Shown piece by piece: positions 10,093 through 18,521 of a stretch of 64,000 nucleotides of DNA. Source of the DNA: Microbacterium sp. USTB-Y. GTDB lineage: Bacteria > Actinomycetota > Actinomycetes > Actinomycetales > Microbacteriaceae. Every line of letters starts with the position of its first letter. The stretch's first letter is position 1. A program made the position numbers and the translations under genes. Where the stretch lies: positions 403,221 through 467,220 of the forward strand of contig NZ_JAGMTU010000004.1 of assembly GCF_023703415.1 (NCBI RefSeq), in the 5' to 3' direction. The notes beneath the pieces were generated by a model that saw nothing but the letters and a program-made list of their open reading frames with translations, was not told the DNA's origin and made no database searches.

Positions 10093-10189
10093 TCCTGTCT
10101 TTCCTGGTTTCTGAAACAGCGGAAGGATCATGTCTGGCAACCGCTCGCTGCGCGAAGCGGACAGCACGGTCATCGGCCTCGACCGACGC

Positions 10190-10195
10190 GATAAT
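10190..10195 (+). promoter_or_regulatory. possible -10 element of gnd
   Basis: GATAAT lies 38 bases upstream of the gnd GTG start and is one mismatch from TATAAT in an otherwise GC-rich intergenic region. No clear -35 hexamer is visible. Confidence 0.35.
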
Positions 10196-10232
10196 CTGGA
10201 AAGCCCATCCACGCTTTCGTCTGGAGTCCCGC

Positions 10233-11693
10233 GTGTCAGAAACCACCGCCCACGCCAACATCGGAGTCGTCGGGCTCGCCGTCATGGGCTCGAACCTCGC
10301 CCGCAACCTCGCCAGCCGCGAGGGCAACACGGTGGCGATCTTCAACCGCAGCTACGAGAAGACGCAGGGCGTGCTGGACGCGCACCCCGAGGCGGGCTTC
10401 ATCCCCGCGGCCTCCTACCAGGAGTTCGCCGACGCGCTGCAGAAGCCCCGCACGGCGATCATCATGGTCAAGGCCGGCGCCGGCACCGACGCGGTGATCG
10501 ACGAGCTCGTGAAGGTGTTCGAGCCGGGCGACATCATCGTCGACGGCGGCAACGCGTACTTCCCGGACACGATCCGCCGTGAGAAGGCGGTGCGCTCCAC
10601 CGGCATCAACTTCGTCGGCGCGGGCATCTCCGGCGGCGAGGAGGGCGCGCTCACCGGGCCCTCGATCATGCCGGGCGGATCCGACGAGTCCTGGGTGACG
10701 CTGGGCCCGATCCTGCGCTCCATCGCCGCGATCGCGGAGGGCGAGCCGTGCGTGACGCACGTGGGCCACGACGGCGCGGGCCACTTCGTGAAGATGGTGC
10801 ACAACGGCATCGAGTACGCCGACATGCAGCTCATCGCCGAGGCCTACGACCTGATCCGTCGCGGCACCGGCAAGACCCCGGCCGAGATCGCCGAGATCTT
10901 CGCCGAGTGGAACAAGGGCGAGCTCGAGTCGTACCTCATCGAGATCACCGCGGAGGTGCTCCGCCAGGTCGACGCCACCACCGGCGCACCGCTCGTGGAC
11001 GTCATCCTCGACCAGGCCGGCGCCAAGGGCACCGGCGCGTGGACCGTGCAGACCGCGCTGTCCCTCGGCGTCCCGGTCTCCGGCATCGCCGAGGCCACCT
11101 TCGCGCGTTCGCTGAGCTCGCACCCCGAGCAGCGCGCCGTCGCCGGCGCCCTGCCCGGACCCGACGAGGCCTTCACCGTCCCCGCCGACCAGGTGGACGC
11201 GTTCATCGAGGACGTGCGCCTCGCGCTGTACGCATCCAAGATCGTCGCCTACTCGCAGGGCTTCGACGAGATCCGCGCGGGTGCCGCCGAGTACGGCTGG
11301 AACATCGACCTCGGTGCGATCAGCAAGATCTGGCGCGGCGGCTGCATCATCCGCGCGCAGTTCCTGAACCGCATCGCCGACGCGTACGCCGAGACCCCGG
11401 ACCTTCCGGTCCTGATGACGGCGCCGTACTTCGCCGAGGCGATCGGCCGCGCCCAGGCGGCGTGGCGCCGCGTCGTCGTCGCGGCCGCACAGGCCGGGAT
11501 CCCCGCGCCCGCGTTCTCGTCGTCGCTGTCGTACTACGACGGCATCCGCGCCGACCGCCTCCCCGCCGCGCTCGTGCAGGGGCAGCGCGACTTCTTCGGC
11601 GCGCACACCTACAAGCGCATCGACAAGCCCGGCACGTTCCACACCCAGTGGTCCGGCGACCGCACCGAGATCGAGGCCGTCGACACGCACTGA
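10233..11693 (+). CDS. gnd: 6-phosphogluconate dehydrogenase (decarboxylating)
   Basis: This gene encodes a 486-residue long-chain 6PGDH that oxidises 6-phosphogluconate to ribulose-5-phosphate and CO2. It shows the coenzyme motif GLAVMGSNLARNLA, the IVDGGNAYFPDT block, GAGISGGEEGALTGPSIMPGG, the catalytic VKMVHNGIEYADMQLI, and a C-terminal tail with FFGAHTYKRID. The length fits the dimeric NADP form. GTG at 10233 is taken because GGAG precedes it by seven bases and the conserved N-terminus begins there; the frame is open far upstream but not homologous. It sits divergent from uxaC and feeds the pentose phosphate pathway. Confidence 0.95.
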   Translation: MSETTAHANIGVVGLAVMGSNLARNLASREGNTVAIFNRSYEKTQGVLDAHPEAGFIPAASYQEFADALQKPRTAIIMVKAGAGTDAVIDELVKVFEPGDIIVDGGNAYFPDTIRREKAVRSTGINFVGAGISGGEEGALTGPSIMPGGSDESWVTLGPILRSIAAIAEGEPCVTHVGHDGAGHFVKMVHNGIEYADMQLIAEAYDLIRRGTGKTPAEIAEIFAEWNKGELESYLIEITAEVLRQVDATTGAPLVDVILDQAGAKGTGAWTVQTALSLGVPVSGIAEATFARSLSSHPEQRAVAGALPGPDEAFTVPADQVDAFIEDVRLALYASKIVAYSQGFDEIRAGAAEYGWNIDLGAISKIWRGGCIIRAQFLNRIADAYAETPDLPVLMTAPYFAEAIGRAQAAWRRVVVAAAQAGIPAPAFSSSLSYYDGIRADRLPAALVQGQRDFFGAHTYKRIDKPGTFHTQWSGDRTEIEAVDTH

Positions 11694-11705
11694 CGCCACC
11701 CCTTT

Positions 11706-11767
11706 ACTTGCGAGTCGTCCCCCTCAGCACGGTCCATAGGACGTGCTGAGGGGGACGACTCGCAAGT
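11706..11767. repeat. long hairpin repeat, copy 1
   Basis: A perfect 26-bp inverted repeat (11706-11731 with 11742-11767) with a ten-base loop lies between the convergent gnd and eda genes. Its core GAGTCGTCCCC-TCAGCACG recurs at 25749-25798 in another convergent gap. It is a probable bidirectional terminator belonging to a dispersed intergenic repeat family. Confidence 0.8.
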
Positions 11768-11783
11768 GGAGGGGTGGGCGCCC

Positions 11784-12428
11784 TCAGGGGCGGGCCACGG
11801 CGTGACGGAAAGCCGCGGCGCGCACCGCGAGAGCCACGAGGTCTCCCGACGACGTCGCCGCGCCGCCGAGGAGCGGTCCTCCGACGCCGACCGCGAACGC
11901 GCCGGCCTCGAGGTACTCTCCCACCGTCTCGACCGACACTCCGCCGACCGGGATGATCCGCGCGTGCGGCAGAGGCTCTCGCACCGCGCGGATGAAGCCG
12001 GGGCCGAGCCCCGAGGCCGGGAACAGCTTGACGGCCGCGGCGCCCAGGTCCAGACCGCGCTGGATCTCCGTGGGCGAGTAGACGCCGGGAAGAACGCCGA
12101 TGCCCTCCCGGATCGCGTACTCGACGGAGGCGCTGAGCGTCGGCGTCACCATGAACTGCGCGCCGGCAGAAACCGCTCTGTCGACATCCGCCGGGGTGAG
12201 GACCGTCCCGGCGCCGATCATCGCGTCGGCCGGGGCATCCTGGACGACCTGCGCGATCGCCTCTTCGGCCCCCTCCAGCGTGAGCGCGATCTCCAGAGTC
12301 AGGACGCCGGCGTCCAGCAGGGTCCGTGCCGCCGCGATCGTGGCATCGACATCGCTGCCGCGGAGGATCGCGATCAGCCTGCTCTCGCCGAGCCGCTCCT
12401 GCAGGTGCCCGTTGTCCACGATGCTCAC
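11784..12428 (-). CDS. eda: 2-keto-3-deoxy-6-phosphogluconate aldolase
   Basis: This gene encodes a 214-residue KDPG/KHG aldolase (class I, TIM barrel) that splits KDPG into pyruvate and glyceraldehyde-3-phosphate. Glu46 (TLEIAL), the phosphate-binding GAGTVLTPADVDRAVSAGAQF and the Schiff-base Lys134 in AAVKLFPAS are present. The GGSWL-type end is replaced by GVGGPLLGG, so the phosphate site is slightly divergent and a related 2-keto-3-deoxy acid could be used. It overlaps the upstream SMP-30 gene by four bases. It completes the uronate route with uxaC, manD and kdgK. Confidence 0.9.
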   Translation of the reverse strand: MSIVDNGHLQERLGESRLIAILRGSDVDATIAAARTLLDAGVLTLEIALTLEGAEEAIAQVVQDAPADAMIGAGTVLTPADVDRAVSAGAQFMVTPTLSASVEYAIREGIGVLPGVYSPTEIQRGLDLGAAAVKLFPASGLGPGFIRAVREPLPHARIIPVGGVSVETVGEYLEAGAFAVGVGGPLLGGAATSSGDLVALAVRAAAFRHAVARP

Positions 12429-13345
12429 GAGTCGCTCCCGTCCGCCGATGCCTCACGGGGAGCGCCGAGCGGGCTCGATCCTCCCCATGGCAGCGCGGGT
12501 AGGCCCCCGACCTCGACCTGCACTCCCAGGATCGCGCCGTCCGCCGCGGAAGGGCGTGCCAGCCCTATGCTCGCGGTCGTGATCACCAGCAGGTCATCGA
12601 CGAGGGCGACCGCGGTCGGCCGCGTCGCCGGGAGCGGGACCGACTCGTCGAGCGTCCCGTCGGGCGCGTAGCGGCGCACCTCCCCCGCGTCCCACACGGC
12701 GACCCAGAGCATCCCCTCGCCGTCGATCGCCATGCCGTCGGGGTTCCCTCCACCCACCGCGCAGACCGTGCGCCGGTGCGACAGCACGCCGTCGGGCGCC
12801 ACGTGGAATGCCTCGATGCTGCGGTGCGGGAGCGTGTCGATGTAGTACATCGTGGATCCGGTGCCGTCGAAGACCAGGCCGTTGGACACCGTGACCCCGC
12901 CAAGACGCTCGACCGCGACGCCGTGCTCGTCGATGCTCCACAGTGCACTGTGCGGCTCCCGCGGCATCGACTGGCTGCCCACCCAGAAGCGCCCGGACGG
13001 ATCGCAGGCGCCGTCGTTCATATAGTCGCCGGGAACGGCGAGGTCCGAGACGACCGGCGTGATGGCGCCGCCATCCGCGACATGGACCACCCCGCGCTCG
13101 GCCGCGACGATCCACCCGGCTCCGGCATCAACGAGGGGCGCCGGCGCGCCGATCTTCGCTCCGACGAGGACGGACCCTGCCGGCACCAGCCGCCCGTCCT
13201 CGATGCGTCCGCGATGGAAGCGCCCTGTCGCCATGTCGATCCAGCCCAGACCGCCGTCCCTGCCGTCCCACCGCGGCGACTCGGCCTGTACGTATCGTTC
13301 GTCCGAGATGATCTCGACGTTTCGCGAGCGGGGTGAACGCGGCAT
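12425..13345 (-). CDS. SMP-30/gluconolactonase family sugar lactonase
   Basis: This gene encodes a 306-residue six-bladed propeller predicted to open a sugar-acid lactone. The four metal-binding positions of the family are recognisable: Glu22 (AESPRW), an Asn in DYMNDGACDPSGRFWVG, an Asn in TVSNGLVFD and an Asp in NPDGMAID, plus the TMYYIDT block. About ten polar residues precede the first blade. The ATG at 13345 follows AGGG. It is coupled to eda by a four-base overlap and diverges from the DapA-family gene. Exact substrate (aldono-, arabino- or rhamnono-lactone) cannot be read. Confidence 0.82.
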   Translation of the reverse strand: MPRSPRSRNVEIISDERYVQAESPRWDGRDGGLGWIDMATGRFHRGRIEDGRLVPAGSVLVGAKIGAPAPLVDAGAGWIVAAERGVVHVADGGAITPVVSDLAVPGDYMNDGACDPSGRFWVGSQSMPREPHSALWSIDEHGVAVERLGGVTVSNGLVFDGTGSTMYYIDTLPHRSIEAFHVAPDGVLSHRRTVCAVGGGNPDGMAIDGEGMLWVAVWDAGEVRRYAPDGTLDESVPLPATRPTAVALVDDLLVITTASIGLARPSAADGAILGVQVEVGGLPALPWGGSSPLGAPREASADGSDS

Positions 13346-13368
13346 CCTTGCCCTCTTTCACTGGTAGG

Positions 13369-13409
13369 CGGTAACCGTTATGTGGCAGACTATCTCACAA
13401 TATGCATGC
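13369..13409. promoter_or_regulatory. operators between the lactonase and DapA-family genes
   Basis: The 109-base divergent gap holds an odd palindrome CGGTAACCG (13369-13377) and, 20 bases on, the AT-rich CAATATGCATGC (13398-13409). The latter matches the pattern CAAT-N3-(G/C)ATGC found in two other divergent gaps of this locus (18396 and 24631). Both are candidate repressor sites controlling the two divergent operons. Confidence 0.45.
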
Positions 13410-13454
13410 CTCTTGCGCGAAATGCGTTCCGATGATGAAGCGGGGAACCTGCCG

Positions 13455-14372
13455 ATGACTCCCACCCTCCACGGCTTGATGCCGATCCTGGCGACGCCCT
13501 TCGACGAGACGGGCGGCCTCGACCGCCCCGGGCTTCGGCGACTGGTCGAATTCGAACTCGCATCCGGCGTGGACGGCATAGCCGTGTTCGGCATGGCGAG
13601 CGAGGGCTTCGCGCTGACGACGGACGAGAGGCGGGCGATCCTCGACGATGTCGTCGCGGTCGTCGCCGGACGCGTTCCGGTCATCGCCGGGGTCAACGGC
13701 ACCTCGACGGCGACCTCGATCGAGCAGGCCCTCCTCGCGGAAGAGGGCGGCGCCGACGCGCTCATGGTGCTTCCGCCGTTCATGGTGAAGCCAGCGGCGA
13801 CCACGCTCGTCGACTTCTACGGCGAGGTCGCCGGATCCACCTCCCTCTCGGTCATGGTGCAGGACGCGCCGGGCGTCACCGGCGTCACCATGACGCCGGC
13901 GCTCATCGCGGACCTCGCCCGCCTCGACCACGTCGACTCCGTCAAGATCGAGGCGCCACCGACCGCGCCCAAGGTCGGGGCCGTGGTCGACGCGCTCGAC
14001 GTGACCGGCTTCGCGGTGCTCGGCGGCCAGAACGCCCAGTTCTGCCTGGAGGAGTACGCCCGTGGCGCGATCGGCACGATGCCCGCCTGCGAGTTCCCCG
14101 ACCTGCTCGGCCCCGTGCTGGCCGACTTCGTCGCGGGGCGCGTCGAGGAGGCGCGCGCGGGCTTTCGTCGTATGCTCCCTCTCGTGCTGATCGGGCTGCA
14201 GGGCGGCATCGCGTGGGCGGTGCACAAGGAGGTGCTCGTGGCGCGCGGGATCATCGATCACGCGACCGTCCGCTACCCGGCGGCCCGCCTCGATGCCGGC
14301 AGCCGCGCCGCGGTGCACCTCGTCCTCGAGGAGCTCGCCCTTCCTCCGCTTCCGACCGCGGTGCGCGCGTGA
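13455..14372 (+). CDS. DapA/NAL-family lyase, sugar-acid type
   Basis: This gene encodes a 305-residue class I TIM-barrel protein of the dihydrodipicolinate synthase/N-acetylneuraminate lyase family. The Schiff-base Lys164 is present in DSVKIEAPP. The pyruvate-binding GTTGE motif is replaced by FGMASEG, and the usual YNxP tyrosine is replaced by VQDAP (Gln136). This is therefore not lysine-pathway DapA. It is a candidate 2-keto-3-deoxy-sugar-acid aldolase or dehydratase, in keeping with the lactonase and SDR neighbours. I take the ATG at 13455 (MTPTLHGLMP); an upstream ATG at 13422 in the same frame cannot be excluded. It overlaps the SDR gene by four bases. Confidence 0.82.
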   Translation: MTPTLHGLMPILATPFDETGGLDRPGLRRLVEFELASGVDGIAVFGMASEGFALTTDERRAILDDVVAVVAGRVPVIAGVNGTSTATSIEQALLAEEGGADALMVLPPFMVKPAATTLVDFYGEVAGSTSLSVMVQDAPGVTGVTMTPALIADLARLDHVDSVKIEAPPTAPKVGAVVDALDVTGFAVLGGQNAQFCLEEYARGAIGTMPACEFPDLLGPVLADFVAGRVEEARAGFRRMLPLVLIGLQGGIAWAVHKEVLVARGIIDHATVRYPAARLDAGSRAAVHLVLEELALPPLPTAVRA

Positions 14373-15085
14373 CCAGCCGCGTTCTGCTGATCGGCGGAGG
14401 ATCCGACATCGGCATCGCCATCGCGCGCGCGTTCGCGGAGCGCGGCGATGCCGTCGTCGGGGTGGGGCTGGCGCCGACTGTCGATCCGGTCTTCGCGGGC
14501 TATCTCGTCGCCGACTGCAGCCGCACCGAGGGCGCGGAACGAGCCGTCTCCGACGCCGCGGAGGCCCTCGGCGGCATCGACGTCGTCGTCCTCGCGGCGG
14601 CCCGCATGCCGATCGGACGCGCCGAGTCGACGAGCGACGAGGACTGGCACGGGGCACTCGGGGCGACGCTCGACTCGGCGTTCTTCGTCGCCCGCGCCGC
14701 GCTGCCGCTGCTCGCTCCCGGCTCGTCGATCGTGGCGGTCACCTCGGTCAACGCCATGCTCGCGGCACCCTCCCTGCCCGCGTACGCAGCAGCCAAGGCC
14801 GGTGTCGAGGCCCTCATGCGGCAGCTCGCACTGGACTACGGCCCCCGCGGGATCCGCGTCAACTCCGTGCAGCCCGGGAGCATCTCCGCCGCAGACACCG
14901 GTGAGACCGAGGGCTATCCGCTGGGCAGGATCGGGCGTCCGGAAGAGGTCGCATCGGTCGTCGCCTTCCTCGCGTCGGAAGGAGCCTCCTTCATCACCGG
15001 AGCCACGATCCCGGTCGACGGAGGCCTCTCCATGTCCTCCCCCGCCGCGTGGCTGAAGCCGGCCCTGCGCGACCGCTGGCTCTGA
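14369..15085 (+). CDS. short-chain dehydrogenase/reductase
   Basis: This gene encodes a 238-residue classical SDR. The nucleotide motif is a GGGSDIG variant of TGxxxGxG, and catalytic Ser126, Tyr139 and Lys143 (TSVNAM, YAAAK) are present. The C-terminal RIGRPEEVASVVAFLASEGASFITG is also typical. GTG at 14369 overlaps the DapA-family stop (GTGA), so the two are translationally coupled and probably act on the same sugar acid. A 2-keto-3-deoxy-acid or aldose/uronate dehydrogenase is plausible. The transcript ends at the hairpin at 15103. Confidence 0.88.
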   Translation: MTSRVLLIGGGSDIGIAIARAFAERGDAVVGVGLAPTVDPVFAGYLVADCSRTEGAERAVSDAAEALGGIDVVVLAAARMPIGRAESTSDEDWHGALGATLDSAFFVARAALPLLAPGSSIVAVTSVNAMLAAPSLPAYAAAKAGVEALMRQLALDYGPRGIRVNSVQPGSISAADTGETEGYPLGRIGRPEEVASVVAFLASEGASFITGATIPVDGGLSMSSPAAWLKPALRDRWL

Positions 15086-15102
15086 CGCGTTCTCCGCTCG
15101 AA

Positions 15103-15143
15103 CACGAATGCCGCGCCGGAGATCCTCCGGCGCGGCATTCGTG
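15103..15143. terminator. bidirectional terminator
   Basis: A perfect 18-bp stem (15103-15120 with 15126-15143) with a five-base loop between the convergent SDR and sugar-binding-protein genes. It shares no core sequence with the 11706 repeat. Confidence 0.8.
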
Positions 15144-15151
15144 GTTGAGGC

Positions 15152-16459
15152 TCAGGAGTTGGAGTCGAGCAGCCCCTGCACTTCCTTCTTCAGGGCGTTG
15201 AGACCGGCCTGGACCTCCACCTGACCCGCGAGGATGGTCGCGACACCGCCACCGATCGCGGCGTCGATCTGCGCCGTCACGGCGACCCGGTCCCAGGCGG
15301 CCGCGCGTGCGTGCTCCGACACCTGGGTACGGAACGTCCCCTGGAACTTGTCCGCGGCGAGCGCGGGGATCTTGTCCGCGACGGTCTTGGCGGCCGGGGC
15401 CACCGCGGAGCGCTCGTAGAGCGCCGTCGCGGCCGCCACGTTCGTCGCCGCGTAGGTGATGAACTCGCGGCTCGTGACCTCGCCCTCCCCGGCCGTCGCG
15501 AACAGGCCGCTGCCCCAGGCGCGGTTGTAGGACTTCTTGCCGTCGACGGTGGGGCGCGAGATCGCGCTGACGTTGTCGATGATGTTCTGCGCGGCGCCGT
15601 TCTTCTTCAAGAAGGTCGGCACGAGGGGCGCATCGTCGTAGACCGCCGCCCGCCCGCTCGCGAACAGGATGCGGGCGTCGCTGCGGGCGACGTTGGTCTG
15701 CGTGAGCCCCGCGTCCAAGAGGGACTTGTACCAGGCGATGGCCTTGACGCTCGCCGCGTCGCCGATGGTGCACGTCAGATCGTCCGTGACGACCTCGCTC
15801 CCGAAGCCCCACATCCAGTGCACGGCGTCCTTCAGGTCCGGGTTCTTCGTCACCGCCGCGTACGGGATCAGCGAGGCGTCCTGCGCCTTGATCTTCTCGA
15901 GTGCCGTCGCGAACTGCTCGACGGTCATGCCGGACTTGATGCCGACGCTCTTCGCGATCTCACCGTTCGTCGCGATCCCGATGCCCGATGCCGTCAGCGG
16001 CAGCACGAGCAGCTTGCCGTCCTTGGTGTAGGAGTCGAGGACTCCCTGTGGGATCCCGAGACCCTTGGCCAACTCGGTCAGATCGGCGAGCAGGTCCATG
16101 GGCGTCAGCACCTGCCATCCGCCCGACTGGCCGACACCGAGGAGCTTGCCGGAGCGGCCCGTGAGCGCCAACTGGGTGGCGGCCTGGTCGTAGGGATAGA
16201 TCACCGGGGCGACGGTGACCCCCGCGTCGCTGGAGAAACCGTCGATGATCCCCTGCCACGCAGGCTTGAGCGCTTCCTCGCCGAGCGAGTTGCCGTAGAA
16301 GTTGATGGTCTTCGCCTTGGTCGCGGCACTCGCCGTGGCTCCAGGGGGCGTCGTGGCCGGGGTCGCGCAGCCGGCGAGCGCGAGGACGCCGAAAGCGGCC
16401 AGCGCGGTGCCGCCGCCGAGGAAGGCACGACGACTCAACTGCGAGTTCGGGATGTTCAT
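15152..16459 (-). CDS. sugar ABC transporter substrate-binding lipoprotein
   Basis: This gene encodes a 435-residue family-1 extracellular solute-binding protein. The N-terminus carries a twin-arginine motif (SRRAFLGGG) followed by a hydrophobic stretch and the lipobox ALAGC, so it is probably a Tat-exported lipoprotein. The ATG at 16459 lies behind GAAGGAG; the frame continues upstream without a binding site. It heads a three-gene importer operon with the two permeases, although no ATPase is encoded nearby. As in many actinobacteria, a shared MsmK/MsiK-type ATPase elsewhere would energise it. The context suggests an oligosaccharide rich in uronic acid as substrate. Confidence 0.85.
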   Translation of the reverse strand: MNIPNSQLSRRAFLGGGTALAAFGVLALAGCATPATTPPGATASAATKAKTINFYGNSLGEEALKPAWQGIIDGFSSDAGVTVAPVIYPYDQAATQLALTGRSGKLLGVGQSGGWQVLTPMDLLADLTELAKGLGIPQGVLDSYTKDGKLLVLPLTASGIGIATNGEIAKSVGIKSGMTVEQFATALEKIKAQDASLIPYAAVTKNPDLKDAVHWMWGFGSEVVTDDLTCTIGDAASVKAIAWYKSLLDAGLTQTNVARSDARILFASGRAAVYDDAPLVPTFLKKNGAAQNIIDNVSAISRPTVDGKKSYNRAWGSGLFATAGEGEVTSREFITYAATNVAAATALYERSAVAPAAKTVADKIPALAADKFQGTFRTQVSEHARAAAWDRVAVTAQIDAAIGGGVATILAGQVEVQAGLNALKKEVQGLLDSNS

Positions 16460-16514
16460 GGGCACAGCTCCTTCAGGGACGGATCGGGAATCAGGATGTT
16501 TCGGGGACAAGCGG

Positions 16515-17375
16515 TTAGCCCTTCACCGCGCCGGCCGCGAGGCCGGAGACGAAGTAGCGCTGGAGGACGACGAAGATGATGACGAGCGGGAGCGAGGTGA
16601 TCAGCGAGGCCGCCATGAGCGCGGGCCAATCCGCGGTGCCCTCATGGATGAACGCCTGCGTGAGGCCCGCCGGCAGCGTCTGCTTGTCGGGGCCGGCGAG
16701 CGTCAGAGCGAACAGCAGATCGCTCCACCCGCGCATGAAGGCGAACATCGCGGCAGTGATGAGCCCGGGGACGACCAGGGGGAAGACGATCCGGAACACG
16801 GTGGCGGTACGGGAGAGCCCGTCGACCTTCGCCGCCTCGAGGATGTCGTCCGGGAGGCCGTCCATGATCCCCTTCAGCAGGAAGACCGTGAGCGGCAGCG
16901 TGAAGGTCGTGAACGAGAGGATCAGGGCCGCATAGGTGTAGAGCAGGCCCGCGGAGCTCAGCATCAGGTACAGCGAGATGAGCAGGAGGGCGCCGGGGGT
17001 CAGCTGACCGATGAGGAACATGAACATGATCGCGTTGCGTCCGCGATAGCGGAACTTCGAGAGCGAATAGGCCATCAGGCCGCCCACCAGCACGGCCAGC
17101 AGCGCGGTGCCGCTGGACACGACGATGCTGTTGCCGAGGTTCTTCAGGAGGGCGTCGTTCTGGAAGAAGCCGACGAAGTTCTCGATCGTCGGATCCACCG
17201 GGAAGAACGGCCGGTTCTGTGCGAACACGTCCTCTTTCTTCGTGAACGCCGTCGCCGTGAGCCAGTACACCGGAAGGAGGCCGAACAGGGCGAGCACGAT
17301 GAGGCCCAGGCGTCCGGGGACGGACAGACGAGGGCGGATGATCCCCTCGCCGACGTCGCGGTTGCGGCGCATCAT
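16515..17375 (-). CDS. sugar ABC transporter permease, MalG type
   Basis: This gene encodes a 286-residue inner-membrane subunit with six predicted helices. The coupling EAA loop reads ILEAAKVDGLSRTATVFRIV. Two adjacent ATG codons exist; the first overlaps the stop of the upstream permease by four bases, while the second (17372) has better spacing from GGAG, so the protein may be one residue shorter. It pairs with the MalF-type permease. A large open frame runs upstream but encodes nothing recognisable. Confidence 0.88.
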   Translation of the reverse strand: MMRRNRDVGEGIIRPRLSVPGRLGLIVLALFGLLPVYWLTATAFTKKEDVFAQNRPFFPVDPTIENFVGFFQNDALLKNLGNSIVVSSGTALLAVLVGGLMAYSLSKFRYRGRNAIMFMFLIGQLTPGALLLISLYLMLSSAGLLYTYAALILSFTTFTLPLTVFLLKGIMDGLPDDILEAAKVDGLSRTATVFRIVFPLVVPGLITAAMFAFMRGWSDLLFALTLAGPDKQTLPAGLTQAFIHEGTADWPALMAASLITSLPLVIIFVVLQRYFVSGLAAGAVKG

Positions 17376-18307
17376 TTCTCCAGTCGTCGGTTGAGGAGCA
17401 GATATCCGCTCGAGATGATCGCGAGCAGGACGAGCCAGAGCGCCCCCATCGCGGAGGCCTTGCCGAGCTCGTAGCTGCCGAAGGCGAGGTGATAGAGGCT
17501 CACGGCGAGGGTCGTCGTGGAATTGCCGGGCCCTCCTCCCGTCATGACGAAGATCGTGTCGAAGTTGCCGAAGTTGTAGATGAACTCGAGCACGGCGACG
17601 AGCGTCACCGGGCCGGCGATGTGCGGCAGAGAGATGTACCGGAAGCGCTGAGCCCTGGTCGCGCCGTCGATCGTCGCGGCCTCGATCTGCTCGCTGGGCA
17701 GCGTCTGCAGCACGGCGAGAGCGACCACCATGATCCAGGGGAAGGAGTGCCAGGTCTTCGCGATGATCACGGCGGCCATCGCTCCGACCGGGTTTCCGAG
17801 CATGCTGATCTCGGGGAGACCGAGGAGCGAAAGAACGTGGTTCACGACGCCGTAGCTGTCGTTGAAGATCCACGCCCAGAGGAAGGACACGACCACCCCG
17901 GGCAGCAGCCACGGCAGCATCAGTGCGCCGCGCAGCACCGTGCGCCCGCGCATCCGGGAGTTCAGCAGCATCGCCAGGGCGACGCCGAGGACCAGGGGGA
18001 AGACCGTGGAGAGCGAGGCGAACACGAGCGTGGTGCCGAGCCTCGCCACGAACTCGTCCCAGATGAGCGCGTAGTTGTCGAAGCCGACGAACGTGCGCTC
18101 CGGTCGCAGCAGTGACTGGTCGTAGAGGCTGGTGCCGATGCTCGAGACGAGCGGGAAGATCGCGATCACGAGGAACAGCAGGACCGCGGGGAGTGCGATC
18201 ATGAAACCGAAGGTGCGGTCCTTCGCGCCCAGCGTGGAGCGGCGTCCCGAGCGCGGTGCGGGGACCTGCTCGCGGACTTCTGGCCGCTCGAGGGTGGCTT
18301 GTGGCAT
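17372..18307 (-). CDS. sugar ABC transporter permease, MalF type
   Basis: This gene encodes a 311-residue membrane subunit with about 35 polar residues ahead of the first helix and an EAA loop IEAATIDGATRAQRFRYI. A GTG at 18316 is in frame, but GGAAAG sits eight bases upstream of the ATG at 18307, which I prefer. It is the promoter-proximal permease. Order on the minus strand is MalF-type permease, MalG-type permease, binding protein, so the operon reads from the divergent gap shared with the IclR gene. Confidence 0.87.
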   Translation of the reverse strand: MPQATLERPEVREQVPAPRSGRRSTLGAKDRTFGFMIALPAVLLFLVIAIFPLVSSIGTSLYDQSLLRPERTFVGFDNYALIWDEFVARLGTTLVFASLSTVFPLVLGVALAMLLNSRMRGRTVLRGALMLPWLLPGVVVSFLWAWIFNDSYGVVNHVLSLLGLPEISMLGNPVGAMAAVIIAKTWHSFPWIMVVALAVLQTLPSEQIEAATIDGATRAQRFRYISLPHIAGPVTLVAVLEFIYNFGNFDTIFVMTGGGPGNSTTTLAVSLYHLAFGSYELGKASAMGALWLVLLAIISSGYLLLNRRLEK

Positions 18308-18392
18308 GGCATTCACTTTCCGGGTGGGGTGGGCCCCTCGGGCCCCTGCACGCCGTCGTCGCAGTCGTCGACGATGACGTGCAGTCAGTCAA

Positions 18393-18425
18393 CCACAATG
18401 CGGATGCGAAATCCACAAAATGCAT
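18393..18425. promoter_or_regulatory. direct-repeat operator between permease and IclR genes
   Basis: CCACAA occurs at 18393-18398 and again at 18413-18418, exactly 20 bases apart (two helical turns), in an AT-richer pocket of the divergent gap. Within it, CAATGCGGATGC (18396-18407) and CACAAAATGCAT (18414-18425) resemble sites at 13396-13409 and 24631-24642. It is the best candidate binding site for the adjacent IclR regulator. Confidence 0.5.
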
Positions 18426-18521
18426 AAGACACCCACATTTGCCTTGCCTGGCGTCATCACTCTCATTAGGATGACTGGCGACGGCTTCGCAGCAGCGGTG
18501 GCCGCAGGAGGAGGAGTCGCA

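Noticed and set aside
8487..10232. Very long plus-strand frame running into gnd
   Set aside because: It is antisense to uxaC and manD, has no family motif before VSETTAHANIGVVG, and GTG 10233 has its own ribosome binding site; the upstream part is a GC-driven open frame.
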